Shown here piece by piece: positions 45,977-54,882 of a DNA stretch of 64,000 nucleotides. Below the pieces are notes generated by a model. That model was not told where the DNA came from. It did not search any database and saw only the letters and a program-made list of their open reading frames with translations. Numbering within the stretch: position 1 is the first letter of the stretch; every line of letters begins with the position of its first letter. Location of the stretch: contig NZ_JXYS01000025.1 in assembly GCF_000949295.1 (NCBI RefSeq), positions 1-64,000 of the forward strand. Direction: 5' to 3'. The position numbers and the translations under genes were made by a program. Origin of the DNA: Acidithrix ferrooxidans. Lineage in GTDB: Bacteria > Actinomycetota > Acidimicrobiia > Acidimicrobiales > Acidimicrobiaceae.

Positions 45977-47434
45977 ATGACCCAGGAGACAAAAATCCCA
46001 GACAATGACTTTAGATCCTTCCTTATCGCTGGTTCGGCATCAGGAGTTGGCAAGACATCTATCTCAATTGGAATAATGGCTTTACTAAAAAAAGCTGGCT
46101 ATCGAGTCGGAGCTGCAAAAGTTGGACCAGATTTCATAGACCCCTCTTATCATCAAATCGCAACGGGACGCCCAAGCTACAACTTGGATTCGTTTATGAC
46201 GGGGAGAGATGGCGTGTCGACCTCCTTTTATCGCGCATGCGAAGACAACGACGTCGTTGTCGTAGAAGGCGTAATGGGACTCTTCGACGGCTCTGACAAA
46301 CTAGGCATCGACGAAAAAACCATCAAAGGAGATCCCCCCAGGTTAGGATCACACCACTCAACCTACGAGATATCTAAAATCTTGAACTTACCGATAGTCT
46401 TAGTCCTAGACGGCAGGGGTCAGTCGCAATCCATTGGGGCCCAAGCATCTGGCTTTATCGAGCATGCAAGAAAGGCCAGTGGCGACTCCAATATAATTGG
46501 GGTGATAGTCAACAAGACCAAGAGTTCCCGCCATCAACAGCTGATGGATGGTGCCTTTAGCAACCTGGGAATCAGGTGCTTTGGGCATATTCCCTATGGT
46601 TCGCTCCCGAATCTAGAATCGCGTCACCTAGGTCTAATACCAGCCCTCGAGCGCTTAGAAATGGTTGCGACCCAAATCGACCAAATAGCCGATCGCCTCA
46701 GCCAATCCATCGACATCGAAGAGATCTTAGAGAAATCAACGTCAGTGGCTCGACCGAGCCAACTTCGGCTCAAGGAGAAAGCACTTGGTGCTCATTTAGC
46801 GGCGCCAAGGAGTTTGGCCCCAAGGTCAAAACCCTTACCGATTGCCATGACCATAGGAGCGGCATTTTCCTTTATGTACCAAGAAAATATCGACCTGATC
46901 AATGAAGCTGGCGGCCAAATCGTTCCATTTGATCCCTCAAGAGAGGCCTTCCCTAAAGATGCAGTTGGACTCATAGCCTCTGGAGGATTTCCTCAACTTT
47001 ACCCAAGAGAGATCACAAACAGCGCTGGCCTATCTTTGGAACTTCAAAGACGACATCTCGATGGAATGCCGATATGGGCTGAATGCGGTGGTTTGATGTG
47101 GCTCACCCAAGCAATCGACGAGATCCCGTCAATCGGACTCCTAGATTGCAAATGCGCGATGACAAAAAAACTAACCCTAGGCTACAAAAAAGCGACGGCC
47201 ACCGTCGAGAACCTACTCTTTGAGGCTGGATCAACGATCTACGGCCATGAATTTCACTACTCTAGGATCGATGTCGAGACTCAATCGCTCATTTCAGACG
47301 ACTCGCCGATCTCCTGTTTCGCATCCCCAACCTTGTACGCTAGCTATCTTCATCTCCACCTTGGAAGATACCCAGTTGCTGCGAGCCGCTTCATTGAGGC
47401 CGCAAGAAGCTTCCAGAACAAAAGCACCATCTAA
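45977..47434 (+). CDS. cobB: Cobyrinic/hydrogenobyrinic acid a,c-diamide synthase
   Basis: This glutamine-dependent amidotransferase acts on the a and c carboxylates. The 485-residue protein has FLIAGSASGVGKTSISIGIM, KVGPDFIDPSYH, VVVEGVMGLFDG and the glutaminase Cys in IWAECGGLMWL. A C-terminal ASYLHLHLG block follows. It is 43 bp after cobO on the same strand. CbiA is the anaerobic-pathway name; sequence alone does not decide the natural substrate. Confidence 0.94.
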   Translation: MTQETKIPDNDFRSFLIAGSASGVGKTSISIGIMALLKKAGYRVGAAKVGPDFIDPSYHQIATGRPSYNLDSFMTGRDGVSTSFYRACEDNDVVVVEGVMGLFDGSDKLGIDEKTIKGDPPRLGSHHSTYEISKILNLPIVLVLDGRGQSQSIGAQASGFIEHARKASGDSNIIGVIVNKTKSSRHQQLMDGAFSNLGIRCFGHIPYGSLPNLESRHLGLIPALERLEMVATQIDQIADRLSQSIDIEEILEKSTSVARPSQLRLKEKALGAHLAAPRSLAPRSKPLPIAMTIGAAFSFMYQENIDLINEAGGQIVPFDPSREAFPKDAVGLIASGGFPQLYPREITNSAGLSLELQRRHLDGMPIWAECGGLMWLTQAIDEIPSIGLLDCKCAMTKKLTLGYKKATATVENLLFEAGSTIYGHEFHYSRIDVETQSLISDDSPISCFASPTLYASYLHLHLGRYPVAASRFIEAARSFQNKSTI

Positions 47435-47756
47435 AAGCAATAGCTGCTAAAAGCTTTTGGCGCCGAGACCATTGGTTTCCCGAATCCATATTTATCCCGA
47501 ATCCAAATGATCCTTATCTAGCTAAAAATACTCACCGAAGTTCTTTAGTGGCAAAAAGCTTCGGCTTTATTGCTTTGTTTCTCCTAGAGTCGGTATTTCT
47601 CCTAGCATTGGGCGCATCTCTGAGACGGAAAAAACTATCCTAATATTTGCAAAAAGATCAATTGATTTAGACCCCAAGTAAGGCCTTTAGTTGATACCCT
47701 TGCGCTCTAGAGTTAGATCAAGATCGAAACTAAAAAAGATTTTGAAGATCTTGCTC
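47435..47756. other. Convergent intergenic region, cobB / cobI
   Basis: CCGAAG (47535-47540) and CTTCGG (47559-47564) form a short stem followed by CTTTATTGCTTTGTTTC, a weak terminator candidate for cobB. A second hairpin-like AAAAGCTTTT lies near 47449-47459. No gene or riboswitch is seen. Confidence 0.35.
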
Positions 47757-48485
47757 CTACCCAAAGTCGGACCTTATCGCAGGGGAAATTACGGTAGCAA
47801 AATAACTTAAATAGTCTTCGGACACCAAGGAGGCTTCTACGATTCTCTCAATCTGAGTTCCCAATTGTTCGCCAACTAGCGCTTGGCTCAAACGATCGGT
47901 TTTGGCGAGTGCCTCTCTGACCTTGCCAAAACGACGCCCACACTTGTAAATTACCACAGTTGCCTGCCTATCAGCCAAGAGGTCGCAAAGGCGATCGAGA
48001 TCTTCGTCTTGGACTACCGCTACGACATATAGCCGCTCGCTATTATCCAAAAGGTCCATATTGACGCGGCAAGCCAAGTAAGTAAAGGCTGGTATCCCAG
48101 GAACCATCGAGATCTCAACGCCATTATCCAATTGCGAGACCGCCCTAGCCAACGGATAAAACGTGGAATATAGTGATGGATCCCCTAGGGTCACAAAGGC
48201 TACATCTTCATCTGGAGCACATCTCTCAAATAGCTCTCGTGCAGCCGCCTTTGCACTACTTTCACGCAAAGTTTGGCCAGAAGTTCCCCGAGTCATTTGA
48301 AAGACGATCCGTTCAATCTCACGATTTGGCAAAATCGCTCTCACAACCTCTTCTGCGCGACCCGAACTTTCCATCGAGATCGTGGGCGCTAAAAGAATAG
48401 AGGCGGACTCAAGGATCTCCTTGGCCAAGATAGTCATCATCTTCGGATCACCAGGGCCTACCCCAACGCCATACAACCGCCGCAG
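47757..48485 (-). CDS. cobI: Precorrin-2 C20-methyltransferase
   Basis: CobI methylates precorrin-2 (or its cobalt form, CbiL) at C20 with S-adenosylmethionine. The protein has the SAM-binding start LYGVGVGPGDPKMMT, then VTLGDPSLYSTF, SMVPGIPAFTYLACR and VIYKCGR. A CTG at 48485 is the best-placed start: GAGGAG (48498-48493) is 7 bp upstream and it yields the RRLYGVGVGPG opening common in homologues. The TTG at 48476 has its ribosome-binding site 16 bp away. It stands alone on the minus strand between plus-strand cobB and the cyclase genes. Confidence 0.9.
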   Translation of the reverse strand: MRRLYGVGVGPGDPKMMTILAKEILESASILLAPTISMESSGRAEEVVRAILPNREIERIVFQMTRGTSGQTLRESSAKAAARELFERCAPDEDVAFVTLGDPSLYSTFYPLARAVSQLDNGVEISMVPGIPAFTYLACRVNMDLLDNSERLYVVAVVQDEDLDRLCDLLADRQATVVIYKCGRRFGKVREALAKTDRLSQALVGEQLGTQIERIVEASLVSEDYLSYFATVISPAIRSDFG

Positions 48486-48498
48486 TTTACTTCTCCTC

Positions 48499-48891
48499 GT
48501 TAAATCTCCAACAAGGGACCATATCTTACAGGGATTTTAGATTCAACTAACCCGTCGCTCCCAGGAAGTGATCCTAACGGAAAACCGCTAAGAAAATCTT
48601 CACTTACCGCTTAAAAAACGCCCCTTGTGTCGATATGTATGATTGCGAATACAAACAACACTCAAAGTGGTATTTTGTGATAATATTAAAAAATACAGTT
48701 CGAAAAAAGAAATATAAATAGGATTGAAGAGATGCACTTTTAATTGCGATATAGTTAGCGTCTTGTGCGCTCAAATAGTGATTCAGCAGACTAGTGACGA
48801 GAGATAAGAAATGATGTGCCCCGACGGACCAAGATGCGATTACAAGCCACTTGGGCATAAAACCTTCAGAACGACTAAGTAGACCTTCGAC
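48499..48891. other. Divergent intergenic region, cobI / diguanylate cyclase
   Basis: The region should hold the promoters of both genes. It includes the AATTGCGATATAGT block shared with the second cyclase gene, listed separately. No coding signal is seen. Confidence 0.4.
48736..48766 (+). promoter_or_regulatory. Shared upstream element, copy 1
   Basis: The 31-bp block around TTTTAATTGCGATATAGT recurs ahead of the second cyclase gene at 50420-50449 with a few substitutions and a one-base gap. TATAGT could serve as a -10 box. It lies about 126 bp before the first cyclase start. Conservation in otherwise unlike flanks suggests a promoter or operator inherited with the duplication. Confidence 0.5.
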
Positions 48892-49932
48892 ATGCCAAAA
48901 CAGAGCGAGCCGGGCAAGTTTGCTAGCGCAATTGAAAAAACACAACTAAACCATTGGCTAAAAGACGCACCTACTTCACTTCCCCTCACCACAGGTTCAA
49001 GGGGCAAATGGATCAGTGCATTGGTGATTGCTGGAAGCTTCATGGGTATCGTCATAACCTACGCGCTCGGGTCTCCAGCTTTCTTTCTAATTGACTACAT
49101 CCTAAATGGTGCATTTATGATCGTCGGATTTGCAGTATACGCAATGGCTGAAAGAATCGGCCGGGTTGGCATCAACCTAGTGGTTATCGCGTCCACCTCG
49201 GTAATAACCCTAGAGATAGCAACAGGATACGGAAAAGATCCATCAATCCTGGCAGTTGTCTTTTATGTATGGGTTGCACTCTATGTCTTTTCATTTCTTT
49301 CCACCGCTGAATCACTTGGTCATGTTGGATATATCATTGTCGCCTACACCATTGCAATTGTTTATGGCGACAAACCAAGCGCGCCGCTAGCGGACTGGCT
49401 TTTAACTGTGTCAACCGTGATCGTAGCGTCAACAAGTTCTGGGTATTTAAATTACACGATTCGCCAAATTGCAATTACCGATTCAATGACATCCCTATCA
49501 AATCGCAAGGGATGGGATTTAGCTGCGCCCCGTGAACTCAATAGAGCTCGAAGAAATGGCGCCTTTGTGGTTTTGGCGATGATCGATATGGATGGCTTCA
49601 AAGAGATCAACGATACACATGGCCACCCAATGGGAGACCAAATCCTAATAGATGCAGCCAAGGCAATCAGAGCGAGCGTTCGTCCATTTGATATAGTCGC
49701 TCGATGGGGTGGCGATGAGTTCATCTTTTTAAGTTTGGTCGCAACGCGAGACGACGCCAATGCATTTATTGATCGAGTTGTCACTAACATACAAAGCGTT
49801 AGCCCGATCTCCTGTGGCGCTGTTGTAGCTTCACCAGATCGTGAGATACAGGAGATGATTGACGCTGCAGACGCTGCGCTCTATCGCTCGAAAAGAAATC
49901 TAGAAACGTCCTACCAATTGCTAGACATTTGA
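48892..49932 (+). CDS. Membrane diguanylate cyclase (GGDEF), copy 1
   Basis: This 346-residue enzyme should make the second messenger c-di-GMP. About six hydrophobic segments span residues 40-185 and form an unidentified membrane sensor. The GGDEF domain follows a TDSMTSLSNRKGWD segment (about residue 197). It contains IDMDGFKEINDTHGHPMGD, the active-site GGDEF at about 273-277, and an RPFD inhibitory site exactly five residues earlier. All key residues are present. It is clearly homologous along its full length to the cyclase at 50590 and has the same length. It lies inside the cobalamin region. Confidence 0.92.
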   Translation: MPKQSEPGKFASAIEKTQLNHWLKDAPTSLPLTTGSRGKWISALVIAGSFMGIVITYALGSPAFFLIDYILNGAFMIVGFAVYAMAERIGRVGINLVVIASTSVITLEIATGYGKDPSILAVVFYVWVALYVFSFLSTAESLGHVGYIIVAYTIAIVYGDKPSAPLADWLLTVSTVIVASTSSGYLNYTIRQIAITDSMTSLSNRKGWDLAAPRELNRARRNGAFVVLAMIDMDGFKEINDTHGHPMGDQILIDAAKAIRASVRPFDIVARWGGDEFIFLSLVATRDDANAFIDRVVTNIQSVSPISCGAVVASPDREIQEMIDAADAALYRSKRNLETSYQLLDI

Positions 49933-50012
49933 TTGATAGATTTCTTACAAGAGCAATCAAAAGCCAAAAACACCGTTGAGCCTTCGTGATAATCGAAAAA
50001 AGTAGCATCATT

Positions 50013-50231
50013 TTAAATTGCGACCATAAACCTCTTCGATTTTTGCCATATCCCAGATTGGAACCACAAACTTGGAACTACCCGTGGAAGGTAATATTCA
50101 ACTCTAACACCATATGACATGAGCAATGGCCCATCTTTTCCACAGCTAGAGTGCAATGCCACCCCGTTGCAAACAGGACAATGCAACCAGGGCAAAATAT
50201 TGGTGAGTTTTGACAAGAATTGATAGGCCAT
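50013..50231 (-). CDS. Possible small protein with CPVC motif, or gene remnant
   Basis: The 72-codon frame reads MAYQFLSKLTNILPWLHCPVC and continues NGVALHSSCGKDG. The CxxC plus later Cys is suggestive of metal binding. An adjoining frame upstream (MKARSIVFYERRPDEVK) looks coding and would join by a frameshift, so this may be a decayed gene instead. There is no convincing ribosome-binding site and I do not recognise the family. Confidence 0.25.
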   Translation of the reverse strand: MAYQFLSKLTNILPWLHCPVCNGVALHSSCGKDGPLLMSYGVRVEYYLPRVVPSLWFQSGIWQKSKRFMVAI

Positions 50232-50419
50232 AATTTGACCTCATCAGGCCTACGCTCGTAAAATACTATCGATCGAGCCTTCATCTCTAGCAAATCAATG
50301 CATCTAAAAGACCAAAGTCGATCAATAGTCACAATTACCTATATCAGTATCTACATGAGAATCTCAAATCGGGATACCTCTTTCGGCAAAACAAATACAA
50401 AAAAGACTAAAAGAAGATG

Positions 50420-50449
50420 ACTTTAATTGCGATATAGTAATCATCTTGT
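50420..50449 (+). promoter_or_regulatory. Shared upstream element, copy 2
   Basis: CTTTAATTGCGATATAGT and the following ATCATCTTGT match the block at 48736-48766 ahead of copy 1. It is 141 bp before the GTG start of the second cyclase. Confidence 0.5.
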
Positions 50450-50589
50450 TCAGCCAGCAAAGGATATGGCGACAGGTGATTATCAATTGTCAAAGATACA
50501 AGCTCACAGCATGGCCATTCCTTGAATCACACACGTAGTTCCAAGAAGAACATCATAAGGTCCAAGAAGAATATAAAGAGAGTCGTCGA

Positions 50590-51630
50590 GTGCCAGCCCT
50601 AACCAGACCAAGCAGTATTTCAAAGGTAGCTCAAGATACACAACTCTACCATTGGCTAACCGACGCACCAAGAGCGCTTCCACTCACTACTGGTTCGAGA
50701 GGAAAGTGGCTCGGCCTCTTTGTGATAATCGCGAGCATAATGGGTCTTTCGGTCTCGTTGATAACCGACCCGTCGCCCCAAACTCAGATCATTGACATCT
50801 TAGATGTTGTCTCATTGCTCTTAGGTGTTGGCATATACATAATTGCGGAAAAAATCCCCCGCGTTGGGATCAATGTTATTGTTCTTGGATGCACCACCAC
50901 AATTACCATTGAGGTATCCATTGGATACAGCGCCCGTCCGGCCAATCTGGCAATCGTCTTTTATGTATGGGTTGCACTCTATGTATTTTCATTTCTTTCC
51001 ACCGCCGAATCACTTGGTCATGTCGGATATATCATCGTCGCATATACCGTGGCGCTCATCCTTGGGGCGAGACCACACGAACCTCTGGCGGACTGGATCC
51101 TTATCATATCAACTGTGGTAATCGCCTCCATCAGCTCTGGGTATTTAAATTACACGATTCGACAACTTGCAATTACCGATTCGATGACCTCCGTGTCAAA
51201 TCGCAAGGGATGGGATCTAGTTGCGCCCCGTGAGATCAATAGAGCCCGAAGAAATGGCGGTTTTGTAGTTGTGGCAATGATCGATATGGACGGCTTTAAA
51301 GAGATCAACGATACTCATGGCCATCCGATGGGAGATCAAATCCTAATAGATACAGCCAAGGCAATCAGACAAAGCGTTCGCCCATTTGACGTCGTAGCAC
51401 GTTGGGGCGGAGATGAATTCGCATTTATGGGGCTAGTCTCAAATCGCGACGAAGCCAAAGCCTTTATCGAACGAGTGGTCACCAATGTCCAAAAGGTGAG
51501 CCCGCTCTCCTGCGGAGCGGTGGTAGCAACTCCCGATCACGATATTGATAACCTGATTTCAGCTGCCGACGATGCCCTATATCGATCTAAGGGAAACAGT
51601 AATAAGCGATTTCACATGGTGGACATTTAA
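50590..51630 (+). CDS. Membrane diguanylate cyclase (GGDEF), copy 2
   Basis: The second 346-residue cyclase shares the layout of copy 1: a hydrophobic N-terminal half with about six segments and a GGDEF domain with IDMDGFKEINDTHGHPMGD, RPFD inhibitory site and GGDEF. The regions VFYVWVALYVFSFLSTAESL and the catalytic core are nearly identical to copy 1, also at DNA level. The first 120 residues and the C-terminus have diverged, as expected if the sensor input has changed. The start is GTG 50590 with a weak GAGAG upstream. cobM follows after 101 bp. Confidence 0.92.
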   Translation: MPALTRPSSISKVAQDTQLYHWLTDAPRALPLTTGSRGKWLGLFVIIASIMGLSVSLITDPSPQTQIIDILDVVSLLLGVGIYIIAEKIPRVGINVIVLGCTTTITIEVSIGYSARPANLAIVFYVWVALYVFSFLSTAESLGHVGYIIVAYTVALILGARPHEPLADWILIISTVVIASISSGYLNYTIRQLAITDSMTSVSNRKGWDLVAPREINRARRNGGFVVVAMIDMDGFKEINDTHGHPMGDQILIDTAKAIRQSVRPFDVVARWGGDEFAFMGLVSNRDEAKAFIERVVTNVQKVSPLSCGAVVATPDHDIDNLISAADDALYRSKGNSNKRFHMVDI

Positions 51631-51731
51631 TTTATCGGATGATCCGTCAGATAATAGGCCAGCCATGCGGCCTAAACTAAGTTATTCGTTCAATGCTATA
51701 AATTTGACGAACAACTCTTTAGGAGATCTAA

Positions 51732-52544
51732 TTGATAAGTTTCGTAGGGGCCGGGCCGGGAGATCCCGAGCTCATTACCATCGCCGGAGCCAAGGCGTTG
51801 GCCGTTGCTGACATCGTCATCTGGGCCTCATCACTAGTGCCAGAAACCATTCTCGACCACTGTAGCGCTTCTCCTAGAATCTATGACTCGGCATCGATGA
51901 CCTTAGAAGACGTGATCGAGGTATATAAAACCGAAAAAGAATCAAATATCGTCCGTCTGCATTCAGGAGACCCTTCTGTCTATGGGGCCATTCAAGAGCA
52001 AATAGATATATGCATAGCCCACGGCCTCGACTACAAGATAATCCCCGGCGTTACATCACTAGCTGCAACAGCGGCACGAATCGGCCGGGAACTTACGATA
52101 CCGAAGGTTTCACAATCGGTCGTCTTCACTCGAATTGCATCTCGAACCTCCGCGTCGATGCCAGAGCGGGAAAAGCTCTCATCCTACGCTAAAATCGGCG
52201 GCTCGATTGGAATCTTTTTGTCAATAGCCGATCCCCAGGGAATGCAAGAAGCTCTACTCTGTGAAGATAGCGCCTTTACCATCGAGACTCCAGTCGTAAT
52301 TGCGATCCGCGTTAGCTGGCCCGACGAAAAAATTATTGAGACCACCTTGGGGAACCTCGCATCTTCCCTAAGAGCAACGGGGGCAAAGAGAACGGTACTT
52401 GTCCTAGTCGGCGAAGCCCTTGGGGGTCAGGCGGAACGCTCTCACCTCTATAGGCCAGATTTCGCCCACGTCTTTAGAAAGCGATCGCTTCCTGGTACCA
52501 CGATTGGTAGAAGAGCAAAAAAGTCGACTTCGGCTCATCTGTGA
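51732..52544 (+). CDS. cobM: Precorrin-4 C11-methyltransferase
   Basis: CobM/CbiF methylates C11 of (cobalt-)precorrin-4. The 270-residue protein has FVGAGPGDPELITIAGA, VIWASSLVPE, VRLHSGDPSVYGAI, IIPGVTSLAATAARIG and the C-terminal VLVLVGEALGG. TTG 51732 is the start, with AGGAG 6 bp upstream. It opens a plus-strand run to cbiX in which most genes overlap or nearly touch. Confidence 0.95.
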   Translation: MISFVGAGPGDPELITIAGAKALAVADIVIWASSLVPETILDHCSASPRIYDSASMTLEDVIEVYKTEKESNIVRLHSGDPSVYGAIQEQIDICIAHGLDYKIIPGVTSLAATAARIGRELTIPKVSQSVVFTRIASRTSASMPEREKLSSYAKIGGSIGIFLSIADPQGMQEALLCEDSAFTIETPVVIAIRVSWPDEKIIETTLGNLASSLRATGAKRTVLVLVGEALGGQAERSHLYRPDFAHVFRKRSLPGTTIGRRAKKSTSAHL

Positions 52545-52571
52545 CCAGCCAAAAAGCTTAAGGGGAGATAG

Positions 52572-53630
52572 TTGTCACCCACTCCAGTCAAGAATTTAAA
52601 GAGCGGTTGGACTACTGGAACCTGTGCCAGCGCAGCCGCTAAAGCCTCAGCGATAGCTTTCTGCACCGCCCAAAAGCCCAATGAGATCGAGGTTCCTCTC
52701 CCTGATGGTTCAAGGGTATCGTTCATGGTGGGGTGGAACAACGATCAAGCCTTCGTAATAAAAGATGCTGGAGATGACCCTGATTGTACACATGGGGCGA
52801 TGATATGTGCCTCCTTGACCCAAAGAGCTGACGAAGAAATTTCCTTTCTGGCTGGCGATGGCGTGGGGGTCATCACCAAGGAGGGGCTAGGGCTTCCTCT
52901 AGGTGACCCAGCGATCAATCCGGTTCCCCGAAGAATGATAGCCCAGGCAATACGTGAAGTGAGCAATCTCGGTTTCATAGTAACGATTAGTGTCCCCGGT
53001 GGCCAGGAGATGGCTAAAAAAACTACAAATGATCGTCTTGGGATCGTCGGTGGGATCTCCATCTTAGGAACTACCGGCATCGTACGACCATTTTCCACAG
53101 CTGCCTACCGGGCTTCAGTGGTCCAACAGATCGACGTTGCTGCAGCTCAAGGGGCTAACGAGCTATTCCTGGCGACAGGGTCTCGCAGTGAAGCCTTTGC
53201 AATATCGAAACGGCCCGACCTTGACTTGGTCTCTTTCGTTGAAATTGGAGACTTTACTAAAATTGCCCTCAAGCGCGCCAACCACTACGCCTTCGAGAAG
53301 GTTACCTGGGTCGGAATGGTCGGCAAGGTCACCAAGCTTGCAAGTGGTTTTTTGATGACACATTTTCATCGAAGTGCATTAGACACCACCATCTTGGACG
53401 AGGTCTCTAAGATGACTACTACAAACAGTAAAATTCTCACTGCAGCAACAGCCACTGAGACCGCCCGACACTTCTATGAAGTCTGTATCGGCGAAGGCGA
53501 GATCGCCCCTTTGGACGAACTAACTCGACGCGCATACCAAAATTGCAAGCTAGAACTTCCAAAAATAAGCGACTTCCAGATGGTGATGTGCGACTTTGAC
53601 GGATCAATGGAGATTTGCCGTGCCCACTGA
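52572..53630 (+). CDS. cbiD: Cobalt-precorrin-5B C1-methyltransferase CbiD
   Basis: CbiD performs the C1 methylation of the early-cobalt pathway. The 352-residue protein shows LKSGWTTGTCASAAAKA near the N-terminus, GDDPDCTHGAMI, GVITKEGLGLPLGDPAINPVP and VGMVGKVTKLASG. TTG 52572 follows AGGGGAG. Late-insertion pathways usually use CobF instead, so its presence beside a cobN-containing region is notable. Confidence 0.94.
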   Translation: MSPTPVKNLKSGWTTGTCASAAAKASAIAFCTAQKPNEIEVPLPDGSRVSFMVGWNNDQAFVIKDAGDDPDCTHGAMICASLTQRADEEISFLAGDGVGVITKEGLGLPLGDPAINPVPRRMIAQAIREVSNLGFIVTISVPGGQEMAKKTTNDRLGIVGGISILGTTGIVRPFSTAAYRASVVQQIDVAAAQGANELFLATGSRSEAFAISKRPDLDLVSFVEIGDFTKIALKRANHYAFEKVTWVGMVGKVTKLASGFLMTHFHRSALDTTILDEVSKMTTTNSKILTAATATETARHFYEVCIGEGEIAPLDELTRRAYQNCKLELPKISDFQMVMCDFDGSMEICRAH

Positions 53631-54882
53631 GATCTTTATTCTCGGAATTGAGGGCGATCTAACCCAGAGAATTCCTCCTCATTGGCTCGGACAACTAAGA
53701 GGAGAGATAGTCATCCTGTCTCGATCGAGCTATCTGAAAAATCTCCAGCTTCCCCCTTCGATTCAGATCGCTTCAACCCATCTCTTTGACGAAGGCTACA
53801 CCAAAGCACTGATGCAGGCTGTAACATTCGATGGTCCGATCCTAGTTCTAGCTTCAGGAGATCCAGCCTTCTTCGGGCCAATCCCCAGCCTTAGACGGAT
53901 CTTTCCGGAGGTGCCTCTCCATATCTGCCCTAAGCCATCGTCAATATCTAGGGCCTTTGGACTTTTAGGGATGAATTGGGAAGATGCAGCTGTCATCTCT
54001 GGGGTAGGACGCGATCTCGACCTATTCGAAAGAGAACTTGGCGGCCACCTTCGCCTTGGTGTCCACAAGATAGCAGTGTTGACCTCTAAGACGACACCCC
54101 CATCCTATGTCGTCCAAAAGATCTATGAATTTTCCCGCACTGACTACGAGATCGAAATCGCAACCGATCTCAACCACTCCAGCCAAGCTATCTATGGTGC
54201 TCCATTCGAAATGGATGAGATCGATAAAAAAGCACTCGCAATAGTAATTGCATACCAAAAAGATGCCAAGACTCGAGACTCTCCAGCCGTTTCAACTTCT
54301 AAACTTGCCGACGCATTCAATCCAAAATCAAAAAGATTTTCTCAATTTGAATTTGACTCATTTGGATCAATGATCACAAAAAGAGAGATACGCGAATTGG
54401 TGGTAGGCAAGATAGCGCCTTGGAGATTGCCATTTGGCACCTTAGTCCTAGATATTGGTGCAGGTTCAGGCTCTGTTGGCCTTGAGGTGGCTAGACAGCG
54501 TCCCGACCTTCAATTGGTGGCAATCGAGCGACGGCACGAATCCATTGAAATAATAAAAGAAAATGCATCGCGCCTAGAACTTGCAATCAAGGTCATAGAG
54601 GGTGACGCGATCGATTATTTAGATAAGATCTCGACACCAAGCTCAATATTTGTAGGCGGAGGTGGTACCGAAATCCTCGAAGAAGTAGTTAGGCTCTTTG
54701 GAACCAAATCGATAATAGTGGCCACTTCAGCGACTCTAGAGAATGCGCAAAGGACCCACGATCTCCTTGGAAATCAGGTAATGGCTCAAATCTATCGAAC
54801 AACCCCTCTTGGAAAATCCGGCAACCGAATAGATGGATACAATCCAGTCTTTATTTCATGGAATGAGAAAGCGCAACTATGA
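53620..54882 (+). CDS. cobL: Precorrin-6Y methyltransferase/decarboxylase CobL (CbiE-CbiT)
   Basis: CobL methylates C5 and C15 and decarboxylates C12. The 420-residue protein has an N-terminal CbiE domain (IFILGIEGD, LASGDPAFFGPI, ISRAFGLLGMNWEDAAVIS). Its C-terminal CbiT Rossmann domain has FGTLVLDIGAGSGSVGLEVA and FVGGGG. I place the start at GTG 53620, with GGAG 7 bp upstream, overlapping the cbiD stop, rather than TTG 53596. It overlaps the next gene by 4 bp. Confidence 0.94.
   Translation: MPTEIFILGIEGDLTQRIPPHWLGQLRGEIVILSRSSYLKNLQLPPSIQIASTHLFDEGYTKALMQAVTFDGPILVLASGDPAFFGPIPSLRRIFPEVPLHICPKPSSISRAFGLLGMNWEDAAVISGVGRDLDLFERELGGHLRLGVHKIAVLTSKTTPPSYVVQKIYEFSRTDYEIEIATDLNHSSQAIYGAPFEMDEIDKKALAIVIAYQKDAKTRDSPAVSTSKLADAFNPKSKRFSQFEFDSFGSMITKREIRELVVGKIAPWRLPFGTLVLDIGAGSGSVGLEVARQRPDLQLVAIERRHESIEIIKENASRLELAIKVIEGDAIDYLDKISTPSSIFVGGGGTEILEEVVRLFGTKSIIVATSATLENAQRTHDLLGNQVMAQIYRTTPLGKSGNRIDGYNPVFISWNEKAQL

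Larger units (their letters stand above)
49933..50589. other. Intergenic region between the two diguanylate cyclases
   Basis: This 657-bp gap holds the second copy of the shared upstream element and, on the minus strand, the doubtful small frame at 50013-50231. Much of the rest is A/T-rich without clear signals. Confidence 0.4.

Noticed and set aside
48499-50589. c-di-GMP riboswitch near the cyclase genes
   Set aside because: I looked for the GEMM aptamer core in both leaders and did not find it.
51631-51731. Second cobalamin riboswitch ahead of cobM
   Set aside because: The 101-bp leader has a TAGGCC/GGCCTA hairpin but none of the conserved aptamer blocks or B12 box.
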